Shown: positions 52,780 through 62,549 of the stretch, piece by piece
Layout: each line of letters begins with the position of its first letter
Position numbering within the stretch: the stretch's first letter is position 1
From: an uncultured Bacteroidales bacterium
GTDB taxonomy: Bacteria > Bacteroidota > Bacteroidia > Bacteroidales > Paludibacteraceae
Direction of reading: 5' to 3'
DNA: 64,000 nucleotides
Assembly: GCA_902774185.1 (NCBI GenBank)
Contig: CACYHE010000004.1
Span: 53,846-117,845 of the forward strand
Notes under the pieces: model-generated
What the model saw: the letters and a program-made list of their open reading frames with translations, nothing else
Databases searched by the model: none
What the model was told of the DNA's origin: nothing
Made by a program: the position numbers and the translations under genes

Positions 52780-53306
52780 TTGATCTTACAATATAGTTTC
52801 TCTTCGCCTTCCACTTCGATACGAAGAATCTCTTCTTTTTGCACTTTGCGCGGGGCTTGTGCCACCTGGATATAAATCAGATCTCCTTGCCGGATGGTCA
52901 TCAGCTTACTCGCTTCCACGATCGCTTCTTGAGGAGAAATAATCAATTCATCATTGAGCAACAAAGTTGCGCTCATTTCATCATTGTTTATCCATTCCCC
53001 TATTGCCAACGAATAGTCAAAAGCAAGGGCTTGTGTCCAAGGCTTACCTTCCGCTTGCGCCTCACGTAACTTGTCCATCGCCACAAAATCCTCCCCCGGA
53101 GCGATCGCATCGTAGTAGCGGTCCGCAAACTTATACGCTATCTCTTTGCCCAAACGGCTCACGCGTAGAATCAAACACGGAGTGACTCCTATCTCTTGAC
53201 TCCAGTCAGGCATAAAGAACGGTTTGCGTCCGTTGAGCAGACAACTGTCGCCTTTCAGCACAATCTCCGTCTCGCCATGACGATAAACAAAGCCTATTAT
53301 TTTCAT
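52776..53306 (-). CDS. FAH-fold protein lacking metal-binding glutamates
   Basis: 176 residues resembling the fumarylacetoacetate hydrolase family: PFFMPDWSQEIG, then ILRVSRLGKEIAYKFADRYYDAI, PGEDF and a YSLAIGEW segment. In active members the strand before this reads H-x-E-x-E and the two glutamates bind the metal; here the aligned residues are T42 and C44. The protein is also shorter than usual (about 200). It is therefore probably a catalytically dead relative. It is first in the operon with porU, overlapping it by 4 bp, and conservation of that link would imply an accessory role; otherwise it is a decaying passenger. Confidence 0.75.
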   Translation of the reverse strand: MKIIGFVYRHGETEIVLKGDSCLLNGRKPFFMPDWSQEIGVTPCLILRVSRLGKEIAYKFADRYYDAIAPGEDFVAMDKLREAQAEGKPWTQALAFDYSLAIGEWINNDEMSATLLLNDELIISPQEAIVEASKLMTIRQGDLIYIQVAQAPRKVQKEEILRIEVEGEEKLYCKIK

Positions 53307-53325
53307 AACGCTACAAAATGCGGGG

Positions 53326-53356
53326 CAAAGTTACTACTTTTTTTCGACATACGCAA
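53326..53356 (-). promoter_or_regulatory. Promoter of the FAH-like - porU operon
   Basis: Minus strand TTG (complement of 53354-53356), 20 nt including GTATGTCG and an A-run, TAACTTTG (complement of 53326-53333). About 20 nt before the ATG at 53306. Confidence 0.8.
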
Positions 53357-53426
53357 GCATTTAAGCAAAAAGTGAAACTTTTTCTTAAAATAAATGTCAA
53401 ATATCAAATCTCAGATGTCCAATCAA

Positions 53427-54743
53427 TTATTTAGCCCGTATGAATAATTGTACCGGTGTTCCCGTGAAATCCCACCATTCGCGTAACTTGTTCTCCAGGA
53501 AGCGGCGGTACGGTTCTTTGACGTACTGCGGCAGGTTGGCAAAGAACACAAAGGTCGGGATCTGCGTGTTCGGCAACTGGGTACAATACTTGATCTTGAT
53601 GTATTTGCCTTTCCAAGCGGGTGGGGGATAGTTCTCAATGAGCGGCAGGAATTTCTCATTTAACTGCGCCGTCGGCACTTTTTTGTTTTTGTTCTCATAC
53701 ACATGGATCGCTGTCTCCACCACCTTGAAGATACGCTGTTTGGTCAGCGCACTCGTGAAGATAATCGGAAAATCGGTAAAGGGCGCAATACGTTCCCGGA
53801 TAGCGGCCTCGTATGCCTTGATATCCTGATTGGTCTTGCTCTCCACCAAGTCCCATTTGTTGATACAAACGACGAGACCTTTCTTGTTCTTCTGGATGAG
53901 CGAATAGATATTGAGGTCCTGCGCCTCGATGCCGCGTGTCGCATCAATCATCAGGATACATACATCGCTGTTCTCGATGGCACGAATCGAACGAACCACC
54001 GAGTAGTACTCCATATCTTCGGTCACCTTCGCTTTCTTACGGATACCGGCTGTGTCCACTAAGTAAAAGTCCTTGCCGAACTTATTATACCGTGTATAGA
54101 TCGAGTCCCGTGTTGTACCCGGTATATCCGTCACGATGGTACGGTCCTCACCGATGAACGCGTTCAGAATACTCGACTTACCGGCATTCGGACGACCCAC
54201 GATTGCAAAACGCGGCAGGTCTTCCAACTCTTCGTCGCTGTTGTCTTCCTTCTTGAAACGGCTTACCACTTCGTCCAACAGATCACCGGTGCCCAGACCG
54301 TTCTCGGCGGACAGGATAAACGGTTCGCCTAAACCCAGTTTGTAGAACTCCGCTGCGCCGTACTGGTTCTCGAAGGTATCGACCTTGTTCACGCAGAGTA
54401 TCGTCGGTTTCTTGGCTTGACGTAATAGATGGGCTACCTCCATATCGAATTGCGTAACCCCTTCGTTCACATCGACAACCAGCATCACTACGTCCGCTTC
54501 GCGAATCGCCAGATCCACTTGACGGTTGATCTCGGATTCGAAGGTGTCATCGCTGTTCACGACCCATCCTCCGGTGTCGATCACACTGAACTCCCGACCA
54601 CACCACTCGGCCTTACCGTACTGCCGGTCACGCGTCGTGCCTGCCGTATTCATCACTATCGCCCGACGCGTACCCGTCAAGCGGTTAAATAGAGTCGATT
54701 TCCCAACGTTGGGACGACCCACTATAGCCACAATATTCGCCAT
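53427..54743 (-). CDS. der: Ribosome-assembly GTPase Der (EngA)
   Basis: 438-residue double GTPase needed for 50S ribosome maturation. The first G domain starts with [12 protein letters not shown] (about residue 8) and the second with [12 protein letters not shown] (about 183), each with DTAG/DTGG and NKVD/NKWD motifs. A C-terminal KH-like domain ends FIRAK. Length and order are canonical. Convergent genes are absent: it continues the minus-strand run after the slyD-like gene, separated by a short A/T-rich spacer. Confidence 0.97.
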   Translation of the reverse strand: MANIVAIVGRPNVGKSTLFNRLTGTRRAIVMNTAGTTRDRQYGKAEWCGREFSVIDTGGWVVNSDDTFESEINRQVDLAIREADVVMLVVDVNEGVTQFDMEVAHLLRQAKKPTILCVNKVDTFENQYGAAEFYKLGLGEPFILSAENGLGTGDLLDEVVSRFKKEDNSDEELEDLPRFAIVGRPNAGKSSILNAFIGEDRTIVTDIPGTTRDSIYTRYNKFGKDFYLVDTAGIRKKAKVTEDMEYYSVVRSIRAIENSDVCILMIDATRGIEAQDLNIYSLIQKNKKGLVVCINKWDLVESKTNQDIKAYEAAIRERIAPFTDFPIIFTSALTKQRIFKVVETAIHVYENKNKKVPTAQLNEKFLPLIENYPPPAWKGKYIKIKYCTQLPNTQIPTFVFFANLPQYVKEPYRRFLENKLREWWDFTGTPVQLFIRAK

Positions 54744-54770
54744 AGAAATTTCAAATTTATGATTTATAAT

Positions 54771-55328
54771 TTATGATTTACAATTTCCGCATCCGCTGTC
54801 ACAGTCATCGCATTTGCCGTGACACTTACCGCATCCGTGCGGATTGCGGATGGCTTTGAGCTCGCCTTCCGTCACATCGCGGATCTCGAGGATCGTACCC
54901 TTGAAGTGCAGATCTTCTCCGGCGTACGGGTGGTTCAGGTCAATCGTCACCTGATCGTCCGTCACCTCACAAACCTGCGCCTTCACGATCTGACCGTCCA
55001 CCGTGTTCATCGGAACGATCGCGCCTACATAGACGCGTTCCTCGTCGAACTCGCCGTCACCGTTGAAGAACATCTTCTTCGGCAGGTCCATCAGACCTTC
55101 CTGGATATACTCACCGTAGGCGTCAGCTGCCTTCAAAACGAAGTCAAAATGATCTCCCTCTTCCTTGCCGGCCATCGCCGCCTCAAAAGCCGGAAGCATC
55201 ATCCCTTCGCCTTGACACCATACCAACGGAGCCTCCTCCGTCGCTTTTTCCATTAACTCTTCTTGACCACCCTCGCCGTTGATGTACAACTCGTACGTGG
55301 CCTTCACTACTTTCAAATTTTCTATCAT
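54771..55328 (-). CDS. slyD: SlyD-like FKBP peptidyl-prolyl isomerase with Cys-rich tail
   Basis: 185-residue FKBP-type isomerase/chaperone. The FKBP core (VKATYELYINGEG, LPAFEAAMAGKEEGD) is interrupted by the insert-in-flap domain, with NHPYAGEDLHFKGTILEI after it, as in SlyD. The C-terminus is a cysteine/histidine cluster (HGCGKCHGKCDDCDSGCGNC), which in SlyD binds nickel and other metals. The start at 55328 (MIENLKVVKATY) matches the family. It follows lptD at a distance of 44 bp of CTTTAAA/CTTTCAA repeats. Confidence 0.9.
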   Translation of the reverse strand: MIENLKVVKATYELYINGEGGQEELMEKATEEAPLVWCQGEGMMLPAFEAAMAGKEEGDHFDFVLKAADAYGEYIQEGLMDLPKKMFFNGDGEFDEERVYVGAIVPMNTVDGQIVKAQVCEVTDDQVTIDLNHPYAGEDLHFKGTILEIRDVTEGELKAIRNPHGCGKCHGKCDDCDSGCGNCKS

Positions 55329-55372
55329 TTTCTTTTAACTTTAAACTTTCAACTTTAAACTTTCAACTTTCA

Positions 55373-58246
55373 TCACCACCACTCCACACGGCTGTTGGTA
55401 CTCTGGTTACTGTTCTTGTCGTACTTCAAGTCGCTCAAGATGGAGGCGTTGATACCGATGTGGAAGGTGTAACTCTTGAATTGTCCGATCGGGTTGATGC
55501 TGGCAGTCATATTCCAGCAGTGCAAATCACGGCTGATGTTGATATTGCAAGCCGTCACTTTCTTGGAATCGAAGTTATACGTCATGTTGGCGCTCACTTT
55601 CCATCCCTGACCCAGACCGATGTTACCGTGCAGCGTCAGGTAATGACTGAACTTCATCTTGTAATACATCTTGTCGTAATCGAACTCATTTCCCGGGGCG
55701 TAAGACAACGAGTAACTGAAGCCTATACTCCAAGGGATATCGGTCTGTATATAGCCGTCATCCACCTTCTCTTCTTTCTTGTTTTGCTTGGCGTTCCTGT
55801 CCTGACCGTCTCCGTCTTTCTCAATCGCCCCCATCTCGCCATCTGTTCCGTCGTTCGAACCTCCTTCCGTGCTTTCGTCCTTCGTGCGCTTGCCTTCCGC
55901 CTTGTCCCGCCATTTCTTGATGGTCTGGTTGGTGAGCGTATAATTGAAACTCCAGCGAAGACCGTTCCAATGCGGGAACCTGCCGTTGTGCCAGTACTGC
56001 TTGTTCGTTCGAACCGGCGTACCCAACGAGTTCAATTCGTACATGTACGGATCCAAATCCGTATTCAGGTTCAGACTGTAGTTGTTCAATTTCGGGAACT
56101 TCAAACGCAAGTTGACGTGGAACTGACTCCAGTTCATACTGTCCGCAGCGAAGTTATAACCACCGGTCACGGAGAACTTGTCAATCAGACTCACCACCTT
56201 GTACGGATTCTTACCCGTCGTGTCGTCCTTGTTGATGATCTTCATCTCCAGGTTGTTCTCGATACCGAAATTGATGGCGCCCACCATGCCGTTACCCGGT
56301 GTACCGTACGGACTGCTGCTGAATCGCGAATAGGTCTGATGCTGGTAAACCGGATTACCCGCTTCGTCCACTTTCTGGATCTTCCGTCCCGTGATACTGT
56401 CTTTCTCCGAGGTATAGACCGGCTGGTCATAACTGCCGTAATACCCCCAGAAACCGGAACCGAAATCCGGATGGTAGGTCAGACCGAAATAGGGCGTTAG
56501 CACATGACGGAACTTCTCCACCTTGCTCTTTGGGAATAACTTCTTCAGCGGTGTGTAGAATCCGTATAACTTCGTACTGAAGCTTACACCCATATCGAAG
56601 TCGAACACGTTATAGAAACCCGTCGTCGTGTCTCGTCGCAAAGCTTGTGACTCGTCGTCCCAACTCTGGTCGATGCGTTGGAAATACATCCGGTCACGCA
56701 GGTTGATGGACGGCGAAATAGTCAGGTATTTGAAGACGGTGAAGTTCGCATTGATAGGCAGCGAATGGTTCAATCCCGTCTGCCAGTCTTTGAAGAAATT
56801 CGAATGCAGAAAATCCTTCTCCTTGATACTGTTCACGGCGATCTTGCCGTTCATTGAGTAACTCATCTTGATCTTCTCGTACCATTTCTCCTTACCGCCT
56901 ACTTTGCCTTTCCGCTTCAAGCTCGCCTGCCTCCATTCTTTGAACGGATTCACACTGCTCATGTTCACCGTCAACTGCGGCGCTGTCAGGCTGATCGTCG
57001 AGTCACTCGTTCGCTGCGTCAGGTTGGCGGTCAAACTCAAACTCCAGGGACTGTCCGGAAAACGCTGCGTGTAGTTGATACTACTGCTCTTCGTATTCTC
57101 CGAATACAGATTAGAATTGTAATAACTGTTGATATTACTGCGGTTGTAACCGCTCGTCGAGAAGTTCACACTCGCCGAGAAAGTGCAGTACGGATTGAAC
57201 CGGGAATCCTGGTTATGCGTCCATTGAACGCTGAAGTTCTTTCTTGTCGAATAGTCCGGTAAACCTTTCTCGCCCGTCACGTCGTTGCGGTAGTTTATAC
57301 TCAGATTACCGTTAAACCGGTACCGCCATACGTATTTCGATTTCGCACGTATTGCCCATGTACCACGCGAATAGATATCACCGGTCAATTCCAAATCCAC
57401 ATAATCGCTCAGTGCAAAATAGTATCCGAAATTTGTCAGATATAAACCACGCGTATAGTCATCGCCGAACGTCGGCATCAGGATACCGCTCGAGTAACGG
57501 GTGTTGAAGGGGAAGAAACCGAACGGGATCGCCAACGGCAAGGGCACGTCGCCAACCACCATGTAAGCCGGACCCGTAGCGATATAATCGCCCGGCTTGA
57601 CTTTCGCCTTCGTCATATTCAGGTAGAAATGCGGGTGCTCGTGATCGTCACAGGTCGTGTATTGACCGCCTGCCATCAACATCTCGTTGTTCTCCAGTTT
57701 CTTCGTCCGGTCCGCAATGATATATCCTTCGCCCTGCTGCGTCACTACATGACGGATGTAACCGCGTTGCGTCTTGATGTTATAGGTGATCTCATTCGTC
57801 TCGTATTGATCCTTCCCGTCCTTGAAGACCGGCTTGCCTTTCCAGTCATACTCCAACGAGTCCCAAACACCATGCGCATAAATCAAACTGCTGTCTAAGT
57901 TCATCCGGATGTACTCGGACGTCAGTTCCATCTTCTCGAATCGCAACTCACCCTTTCCGTGTAAGTACGCCGTTCCGTTATGCATCATGATCATCGAATC
58001 GCTTGACTGATAATGCACCGGTGCCGTCAACCCGCTCTTCGACTGCTTCTTCGGTTCCTCTTTGGTTTCTAGTGTTTTTATGGTTTCTAGTGTTTCTAGG
58101 GTATCTAGAGTTTCTAGAGTTTCTAGAGTGTCTAGAGTATCTAGTGCATCTAGTGTGTCTAGTTCTCCGTGTACAATCTCCTCCGCCCGTACCGCCGTAA
58201 AGCAGCACAGAATCAGCATCAACCATATGTACACACGCATGCGCAT
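55373..58246 (-). CDS. lptD: LPS-assembly outer-membrane protein LptD
   Basis: 957-residue LptD-like protein that inserts lipopolysaccharide into the outer leaflet. Signal peptide to about residue 22. Then comes a low-complexity segment of D/E-T-L triplets (about residues 30-62) encoded by a 9-bp repeat, an OstA-like beta-jellyroll (LHGKGELRFEKMELTSEYI, IADRTKKLENNEML) and a large barrel (GILMPTFGDDYTRGLYLTNFGYYF). An acidic/basic insertion (KAEGKRTKDESTEGGSN) lies in a late loop. The frame reaches 58273 through the TTG of the promoter -7 box; ATG 58246 (or the ATG two codons on) is preferred. Confidence 0.88.
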   Translation of the reverse strand: MRMRVYIWLMLILCCFTAVRAEEIVHGELDTLDALDTLDTLETLETLDTLETLETIKTLETKEEPKKQSKSGLTAPVHYQSSDSMIMMHNGTAYLHGKGELRFEKMELTSEYIRMNLDSSLIYAHGVWDSLEYDWKGKPVFKDGKDQYETNEITYNIKTQRGYIRHVVTQQGEGYIIADRTKKLENNEMLMAGGQYTTCDDHEHPHFYLNMTKAKVKPGDYIATGPAYMVVGDVPLPLAIPFGFFPFNTRYSSGILMPTFGDDYTRGLYLTNFGYYFALSDYVDLELTGDIYSRGTWAIRAKSKYVWRYRFNGNLSINYRNDVTGEKGLPDYSTRKNFSVQWTHNQDSRFNPYCTFSASVNFSTSGYNRSNINSYYNSNLYSENTKSSSINYTQRFPDSPWSLSLTANLTQRTSDSTISLTAPQLTVNMSSVNPFKEWRQASLKRKGKVGGKEKWYEKIKMSYSMNGKIAVNSIKEKDFLHSNFFKDWQTGLNHSLPINANFTVFKYLTISPSINLRDRMYFQRIDQSWDDESQALRRDTTTGFYNVFDFDMGVSFSTKLYGFYTPLKKLFPKSKVEKFRHVLTPYFGLTYHPDFGSGFWGYYGSYDQPVYTSEKDSITGRKIQKVDEAGNPVYQHQTYSRFSSSPYGTPGNGMVGAINFGIENNLEMKIINKDDTTGKNPYKVVSLIDKFSVTGGYNFAADSMNWSQFHVNLRLKFPKLNNYSLNLNTDLDPYMYELNSLGTPVRTNKQYWHNGRFPHWNGLRWSFNYTLTNQTIKKWRDKAEGKRTKDESTEGGSNDGTDGEMGAIEKDGDGQDRNAKQNKKEEKVDDGYIQTDIPWSIGFSYSLSYAPGNEFDYDKMYYKMKFSHYLTLHGNIGLGQGWKVSANMTYNFDSKKVTACNINISRDLHCWNMTASINPIGQFKSYTFHIGINASILSDLKYDKNSNQSTNSRVEWW
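58062..58162. repeat. 9-bp CTAG-phased repeat coding for D/E-T-L triplets in lptD
   Basis: CTAG recurs every 9 bp at 58069, then 58087 to 58159 (one degenerate unit at 58078), about eleven units of the form CTAGnnTnT on the plus strand. The unit is a multiple of three, so copy-number change lengthens or shortens the periplasmic linker without breaking the frame. Confidence 0.92.
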
Positions 58247-58270
58247 AATACGCCAAAATAAAATCGGCCG

Positions 58271-58301
58271 CAAAAGTACAAAAAAAAATTGACATACACA
58301 A
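58271..58301 (-). promoter_or_regulatory. lptD promoter
   Basis: Minus strand TTG (complement of 58299-58301), 20 nt starting TGTATGTCAA, TACTTTTG (complement of 58271-58278). The leader starts GCCGATTTTATTTTGGC, identical over 17 bp to the leader of the GH3-like gene at 14975-14991. Confidence 0.82.
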
Positions 58302-58383
58302 GTATTTTCGCAAGAAAATAAAAAAAATCGCCCCTAAGGACGATTTAAAGAAATTTTCTTTTAAGTTGATTATGTTCAATTTT

Positions 58384-59721
58384 TCAAAGCCTTCTGCCGT
58401 CCAGCGTGAACCTCATTCCATTGCGACGAATGATCAGTATACCGTCCATCAGCATCTTACCGGCCTCACTCTCCGGCTCTGCCACGCTCTCAATATTCTG
58501 CAGCACCGGCGGCTCAAATCCGGCAAACTTACCCATGTAGTACGCCGCGCATACATCAGCAGCACTCTGACCCACTTGAACCTTACTCAAACGGTTGATA
58601 GCGTGACCGTTATTGTTCTCTGTGCTCCATAAACCACGGTTCTGCCAAGTCCATAAAACCGTTCCCTTTGACGTGCTCCAATCGGTGTCGTCGCCGTTAC
58701 CGGCTTCCTCCGGAAACCAGTAGTTGATACCCGTCACATTCTCCAATGGTAATAGCGCATCAACAAGGTCCTTCACCATCTTATACTGACCCGCTACCGA
58801 GCAGGGCCACACATCCTGCGTGTTGTAATTTACCCCTGCTGTCGGCCAGTACTGGAAATTGTACGCAAACTCGACAATTTGGACGTCTTTATCCGGAAAA
58901 TCGACCGCCAACTGTTTGATCGATTTCACCAGGTTGTTCTTGTCCGTTTTGCTCTTCACCTGCTCATCCGTCAGATACCCGTGCCAGAACGGATAATAAC
59001 TCAGTCCGATTATATCAAAATACACCTCATTATCAATCAGTTTCTGGTAGTAATATTTATTATAACCCATGTTCGTAGCCCGGTCCGTATGGATGATGAT
59101 TTTGGCATTCGGACACAGTTCTCTCACGGCATTGCATCCTGCCCTTAACAGCATCAGATAGCCGTTCCAATTATCTCCGTCATACTCATACGGATGAACC
59201 CTCCGATCGCATAATCCGTACATGATCTCATTGCCCACTTGCACCAGATCCGGCGTTGCATTTTCAGCCTTCAAGGTGTTCAATACTTCCCGTGTATAGG
59301 TGTCCACATGCTGCGCCATCGTAGCATCATCACTCCCCTTCCAGGCTACCGGCGCTTGGATTTTTCCGGCGTCAACCCATGTGTCCGAATAATGAAAATC
59401 CAACAGAAAATAACCGCCTGCTGCCTTGATCCGCTTACCCAAAGCTGTTACGTACGCCAGATCTTGACATAAAGACGGATCGGTCTTTTCCGGATTAACG
59501 AAGATACGAACCCGGAATGTATTCCATCCGCACTCGCTCATCGCCCAAGGAATCATATCCGTGATCTTTTTTCCAAAGACATCCTTGTACGGCTTGTTAT
59601 GGATCTCATACATGGGCAACATCGAAATGTCTCCACCTACATATCGAATCGTCTCCGTCTCTTCCGCCCGCACCCCCACGCACGCCAGCGCAATAAATAA
59701 TAAGGAAATAACCTTTTTCAT
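58384..59721 (-). CDS. GH53 endo-beta-1,4-galactanase with the shared C-terminal tail
   Basis: 445-residue exported glycoside hydrolase of family 53, cutting the beta-1,4-galactan side chains of pectin. The signal peptide ends near residue 19. The barrel starts YVGGDISMLPMYE, has LLDFHYSDTWVDAGKIQAP, the acid/base Glu in QVGNEIMYG and the nucleophile Glu in IVEFAYNF, and ends with GINYWFPEEAGN. After the catalytic domain the protein carries the shared tail (K-M-L-M-D-G, L-I-I-R, F-T-L-D-G), suggesting surface delivery with the other tailed proteins. Its mRNA has a leader of about 200 nt containing a 123-bp hairpin element. No polysaccharide-utilisation (susCD) genes are next to it. Confidence 0.9.
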   Translation of the reverse strand: MKKVISLLFIALACVGVRAEETETIRYVGGDISMLPMYEIHNKPYKDVFGKKITDMIPWAMSECGWNTFRVRIFVNPEKTDPSLCQDLAYVTALGKRIKAAGGYFLLDFHYSDTWVDAGKIQAPVAWKGSDDATMAQHVDTYTREVLNTLKAENATPDLVQVGNEIMYGLCDRRVHPYEYDGDNWNGYLMLLRAGCNAVRELCPNAKIIIHTDRATNMGYNKYYYQKLIDNEVYFDIIGLSYYPFWHGYLTDEQVKSKTDKNNLVKSIKQLAVDFPDKDVQIVEFAYNFQYWPTAGVNYNTQDVWPCSVAGQYKMVKDLVDALLPLENVTGINYWFPEEAGNGDDTDWSTSKGTVLWTWQNRGLWSTENNNGHAINRLSKVQVGQSAADVCAAYYMGKFAGFEPPVLQNIESVAEPESEAGKMLMDGILIIRRNGMRFTLDGRRL

Positions 59722-59764
59722 TATAGAAAATTTTAAATTGTAACGACTTTATTTATGTTTATTG

Positions 59765-59887
59765 CTGATTATTGATTTTATCTCGAAGAGATGAGGATTA
59801 TTTTGATAAAGTAGTCATCGAATTTATTCGGAGGAGTACTTTAGCGAAATAAGACTCATAGTACTACGTACTAAAATCAATAATCAG
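59765..59887. mobile_element. MITE-like 123-bp hairpin element
   Basis: Perfect 16-bp terminal inverted repeats, CTGATTATTGATTTTA at 59765-59780 and its complement at 59872-59887. The 91 bp between them are also largely self-complementary: ATGAG, TTATTT, TAAAGTA and TCGAAT on the left pair with their counterparts on the right. The whole would fold as one long imperfect hairpin. It carries no gene. It lies in the 59722-60155 gap, within the transcribed leader of the GH53 gene. The rest of the gap holds the two divergent promoters. Confidence 0.75.
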
Positions 59888-59930
59888 TGTTTATATGTGT
59901 TAATTTTCTTAATGAACTTAAAACCGGCTG

Positions 59931-59961
59931 CAAAGATACAAAAAAAAAATCAATCTTGCAA
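59931..59961 (-). promoter_or_regulatory. GH53 promoter
   Basis: Minus strand TTG (complement of 59959-59961), 20 nt, TATCTTTG (complement of 59931-59938). Start near 59924, giving a leader of about 200 nt that includes the MITE-like hairpin. Confidence 0.75.
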
Positions 59962-60018
59962 ATTTTGCCAACTCTATTTTGCATTTTTTAGGTTTTTCTA
60001 CCTTTTTAGGGCAATAAT

Positions 60019-60049
60019 TTGTATATTTACAGAAAAAATAGTAATTTTG
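60019..60049 (+). promoter_or_regulatory. Promoter of the triple-repeat secreted protein
   Basis: TTG at 60019-60021, 20 nt, TAATTTTG at 60042-60049, followed by CGCCC. Leader of about 100 nt. Confidence 0.75.
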
Positions 60050-60155
60050 CGCCCAAATTATCATTTTGATACATAATAGGCAATAATCGTAACAAAATGT
60101 AAACAAAAAATACAATTTTAATTAACGGATTTATTAACTAAAACTTATTTGAGGT

Positions 60156-62411
60156 ATGAAAAAATTTTTCTCCTTTTTGTGCGCTCTTACAATCATTCTG
60201 AGCGCAAGTGCTGCACCTGCTAAGGTAGTGACCAAAGTGGTCAGCAACCAGAAGATTGAGCTGAAGAAAGCTCCGCGTTTGCAGGAAGCAAAACTCCGTA
60301 AGGTGGCTAAAGCTCCGCAAGCAAAGGCTGACGAAACTCCTCTCGCTTCCGGTACATTCTACACCGTTGGTGGTACTTTCAAAGCTAGCAGCGTAGATCA
60401 TACAGCAGACATGCCCTACATTGAGGTCGCTGTAAACGGAGCAAATATTGCTATCGTAGGTCTGGCTTATTATTTCCCCGAGGGTACTGTTACCGGTACG
60501 ATTTCCGGCAACACAATTACCATCCCCAGCGGTCAGTTGTTGGGATCGGATGAGTATGGTCCGGAGTACCTTGTTGGTACAAATGATGGTAAAACGGTCT
60601 GTGACATCGTATTCACCTATGATCCGGAAGAACAAACGTTGGAGGCTGAGACGTACTACATTATAGAAAGTTCTTCAGCAACCGAAGTGAAAGCTTATGC
60701 CTACTGGATCCTGCCTGTATTCAGCGCAGTTGAGCCGGAAGAACCGGAACTCGTTGAACTTCCCGAAGGTGCAACCGTTGTGGAATACACCATGGAATAT
60801 TCTGAAGAAAACGACGAGGAAGAACTGGTATCGAACGCAAAAACTATCAACGTAGCAGTAGTGGGCGATCAGGTATATTTCCAAGGTATGAGTGCTTTTC
60901 TTCCTGAAGCATGGGTCGTTGGTACCAAAGAAGGTAACACAATCACCTTTGCTGCAAATCAATACATGGGTGAATACTACGGTCCTTCTTACTTCTTCTA
61001 TGATGAAGATGAAGAAGATTTTGAATTTACCTATGATACAGAGAAAGATACCTATACGGCTGAAGGAGAAATATTTGGCTTGTTATATGTTAAAGCTAGT
61101 GGTAAATATTATTATGATGGTCGCTATACCGACCCTGTGTTGAGCAAAGCAAAACCTATTGATTACAATAATCCGGCTGTAGTGGAGATTACCTATGCTA
61201 CCCATCAGCTTACGGAGGCTGAAGAATATACCGATGTTATTTATGCCTTCAGTAACGCAAAAGCGGACACCGTATTCCAGTTTGATATCTATCTTGACGA
61301 AGGTCAGAAAGATGTAGTATTGGGCCAAACATATACGATGGAAGATATGGAGTCGAGTTCGGACTATACCTATATCGCAATTAATGGCGTAGCAACCGCC
61401 TTGAAGGAAGTTACTTTCACCAAAACACAGGAAGAAGGTGAGGAAATTCCGACTTTCAAAGCGCTTGTCGTAGATATGAGAAATAATGTGTATAGCTTTG
61501 AATGCACAATCGAGGAAACATTACCGATAGTAGTCGAAGTTCCGGATGGTCTGGAAACAGCTACCTATAAATTCGATGGTGTGGATACTAAAGGAAACGA
61601 GGTAGGTAAATTTGTACAAGTTGGATTCGACGGCGCCGATGTATATATCCAAGGTATGAGTGGATACGTAGAGGAAGGATGGATAAAAGGAACCAAGAAT
61701 GACGAGGGTATCTACGAATTCCCGATGTGCATCCTCGGAACGTATTCAGACTTTGATGATTATGAGTTGTACACGATTGCAACCACAATGACCTATGACG
61801 CTGAGCTTGATCAATTCGCATGTGCCCAATTCGTATCGGTAGGCGGTGAATATATGTTCGATGCATACTCAAACATCACCTTGACCAAATACGTAGAAGT
61901 AGCGGCTACTCCGGCGGATCCTGAGTTCACCAACTTCGCTTTTGCCGGTGAAAAGTATCCGAAGGTAGAGTACTCTATTTCGCAGAAAGGTACTCAAAAT
62001 GAAGACCTCAACCCGGATAAGTTGAGCTATACCTTCTTCATCCAGAAGGGTAATGAGATGAGTCCGCTCGTACTGACAACTGACCTCTACATCAACCTCG
62101 AGGAAGACATGACGGAGATTCCGTACAACTTCTCGGATTCCTATGATATCTACAATCATCTGTTGTATCTCAATCAATCCGAAGAGGAAGTACGTAGCTG
62201 GGATAAGCTCGGTCTGCAAGTCATCTATCGTGGTGCGGACGAAGAGCGCAAGTCCAACATCGTTTGGTACGATGTGAAGGCTTACTGGGATGAGCAAGGC
62301 ATCGAGAACGTCGTTCTGACCGATAAGGCACAGAAAGTAATGATCGACGGTGCGTTGTACATCATCCGCAACAACAAGCTCTATAACGTACAAGGTGCTG
62401 TAGTTAAGTAA
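60156..62411 (+). CDS. Secreted triple-repeat beta protein with the shared C-terminal tail
   Basis: 751-residue exported protein. Signal peptide to about residue 20, then a Lys/Ala-rich stretch ([18 protein letters not shown]). Three related beta-rich modules follow, marked by [38 protein letters not shown] and [19 protein letters not shown]. Acidic linkers separate them. The end carries the shared tail (K-V-M-I-D-G, L-Y-I-I-R, Y-N-V-Q-G). The coding sequence has a different, more A/T-rich and Glu/Tyr-rich character than its neighbours. It stands alone, with its own promoter and terminator. I do not recognise the family; a surface-exposed structural or binding role is likely. Confidence 0.75.
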   Translation: MKKFFSFLCALTIILSASAAPAKVVTKVVSNQKIELKKAPRLQEAKLRKVAKAPQAKADETPLASGTFYTVGGTFKASSVDHTADMPYIEVAVNGANIAIVGLAYYFPEGTVTGTISGNTITIPSGQLLGSDEYGPEYLVGTNDGKTVCDIVFTYDPEEQTLEAETYYIIESSSATEVKAYAYWILPVFSAVEPEEPELVELPEGATVVEYTMEYSEENDEEELVSNAKTINVAVVGDQVYFQGMSAFLPEAWVVGTKEGNTITFAANQYMGEYYGPSYFFYDEDEEDFEFTYDTEKDTYTAEGEIFGLLYVKASGKYYYDGRYTDPVLSKAKPIDYNNPAVVEITYATHQLTEAEEYTDVIYAFSNAKADTVFQFDIYLDEGQKDVVLGQTYTMEDMESSSDYTYIAINGVATALKEVTFTKTQEEGEEIPTFKALVVDMRNNVYSFECTIEETLPIVVEVPDGLETATYKFDGVDTKGNEVGKFVQVGFDGADVYIQGMSGYVEEGWIKGTKNDEGIYEFPMCILGTYSDFDDYELYTIATTMTYDAELDQFACAQFVSVGGEYMFDAYSNITLTKYVEVAATPADPEFTNFAFAGEKYPKVEYSISQKGTQNEDLNPDKLSYTFFIQKGNEMSPLVLTTDLYINLEEDMTEIPYNFSDSYDIYNHLLYLNQSEEEVRSWDKLGLQVIYRGADEERKSNIVWYDVKAYWDEQGIENVVLTDKAQKVMIDGALYIIRNNKLYNVQGAVVK

Positions 62412-62430
62412 TTAACTCCCCTACCAACCC

Positions 62431-62464
62431 AAAAGACTGTCACTCCGGTGGCAGTCTTTTTTTT
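62431..62464 (+). terminator. Intrinsic terminator of the triple-repeat protein gene
   Basis: AAAAGACTGTCAC and GTGGCAGTCTTTT, one G-U pair, TCCG loop, then eight T residues. Confidence 0.92.
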
Positions 62465-62467
62465 ATT

Positions 62468-62509
62468 CCTTCTGCCAAATTATTTCGTTCCCTTCTGCCA
62501 ATTTGTCAG
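62468..62509. promoter_or_regulatory. Repeated CTGCCAA element upstream of dnaK
   Basis: CCTTCTGCCAA occurs at 62468-62478 and 62491-62501. The second copy continues into the 15-bp dyad CTGCCAATTTGTCAG (62495-62509). It is not a CIRCE element. A stress-response operator is plausible because dnaK follows, but no -33/-7 pair with ideal spacing is visible between here and the start codon. Confidence 0.4.
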
Positions 62510-62549
62510 TTTTTTTATTATGGCATAGTATTTGTCCTATTTGGGGTGA

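Noticed and set aside
58287-58301. TGACATACACAA identical to the repeat end, upstream of lptD
   Set aside because: It is the -33 part of the lptD promoter on the minus strand; there is no further repeat similarity.
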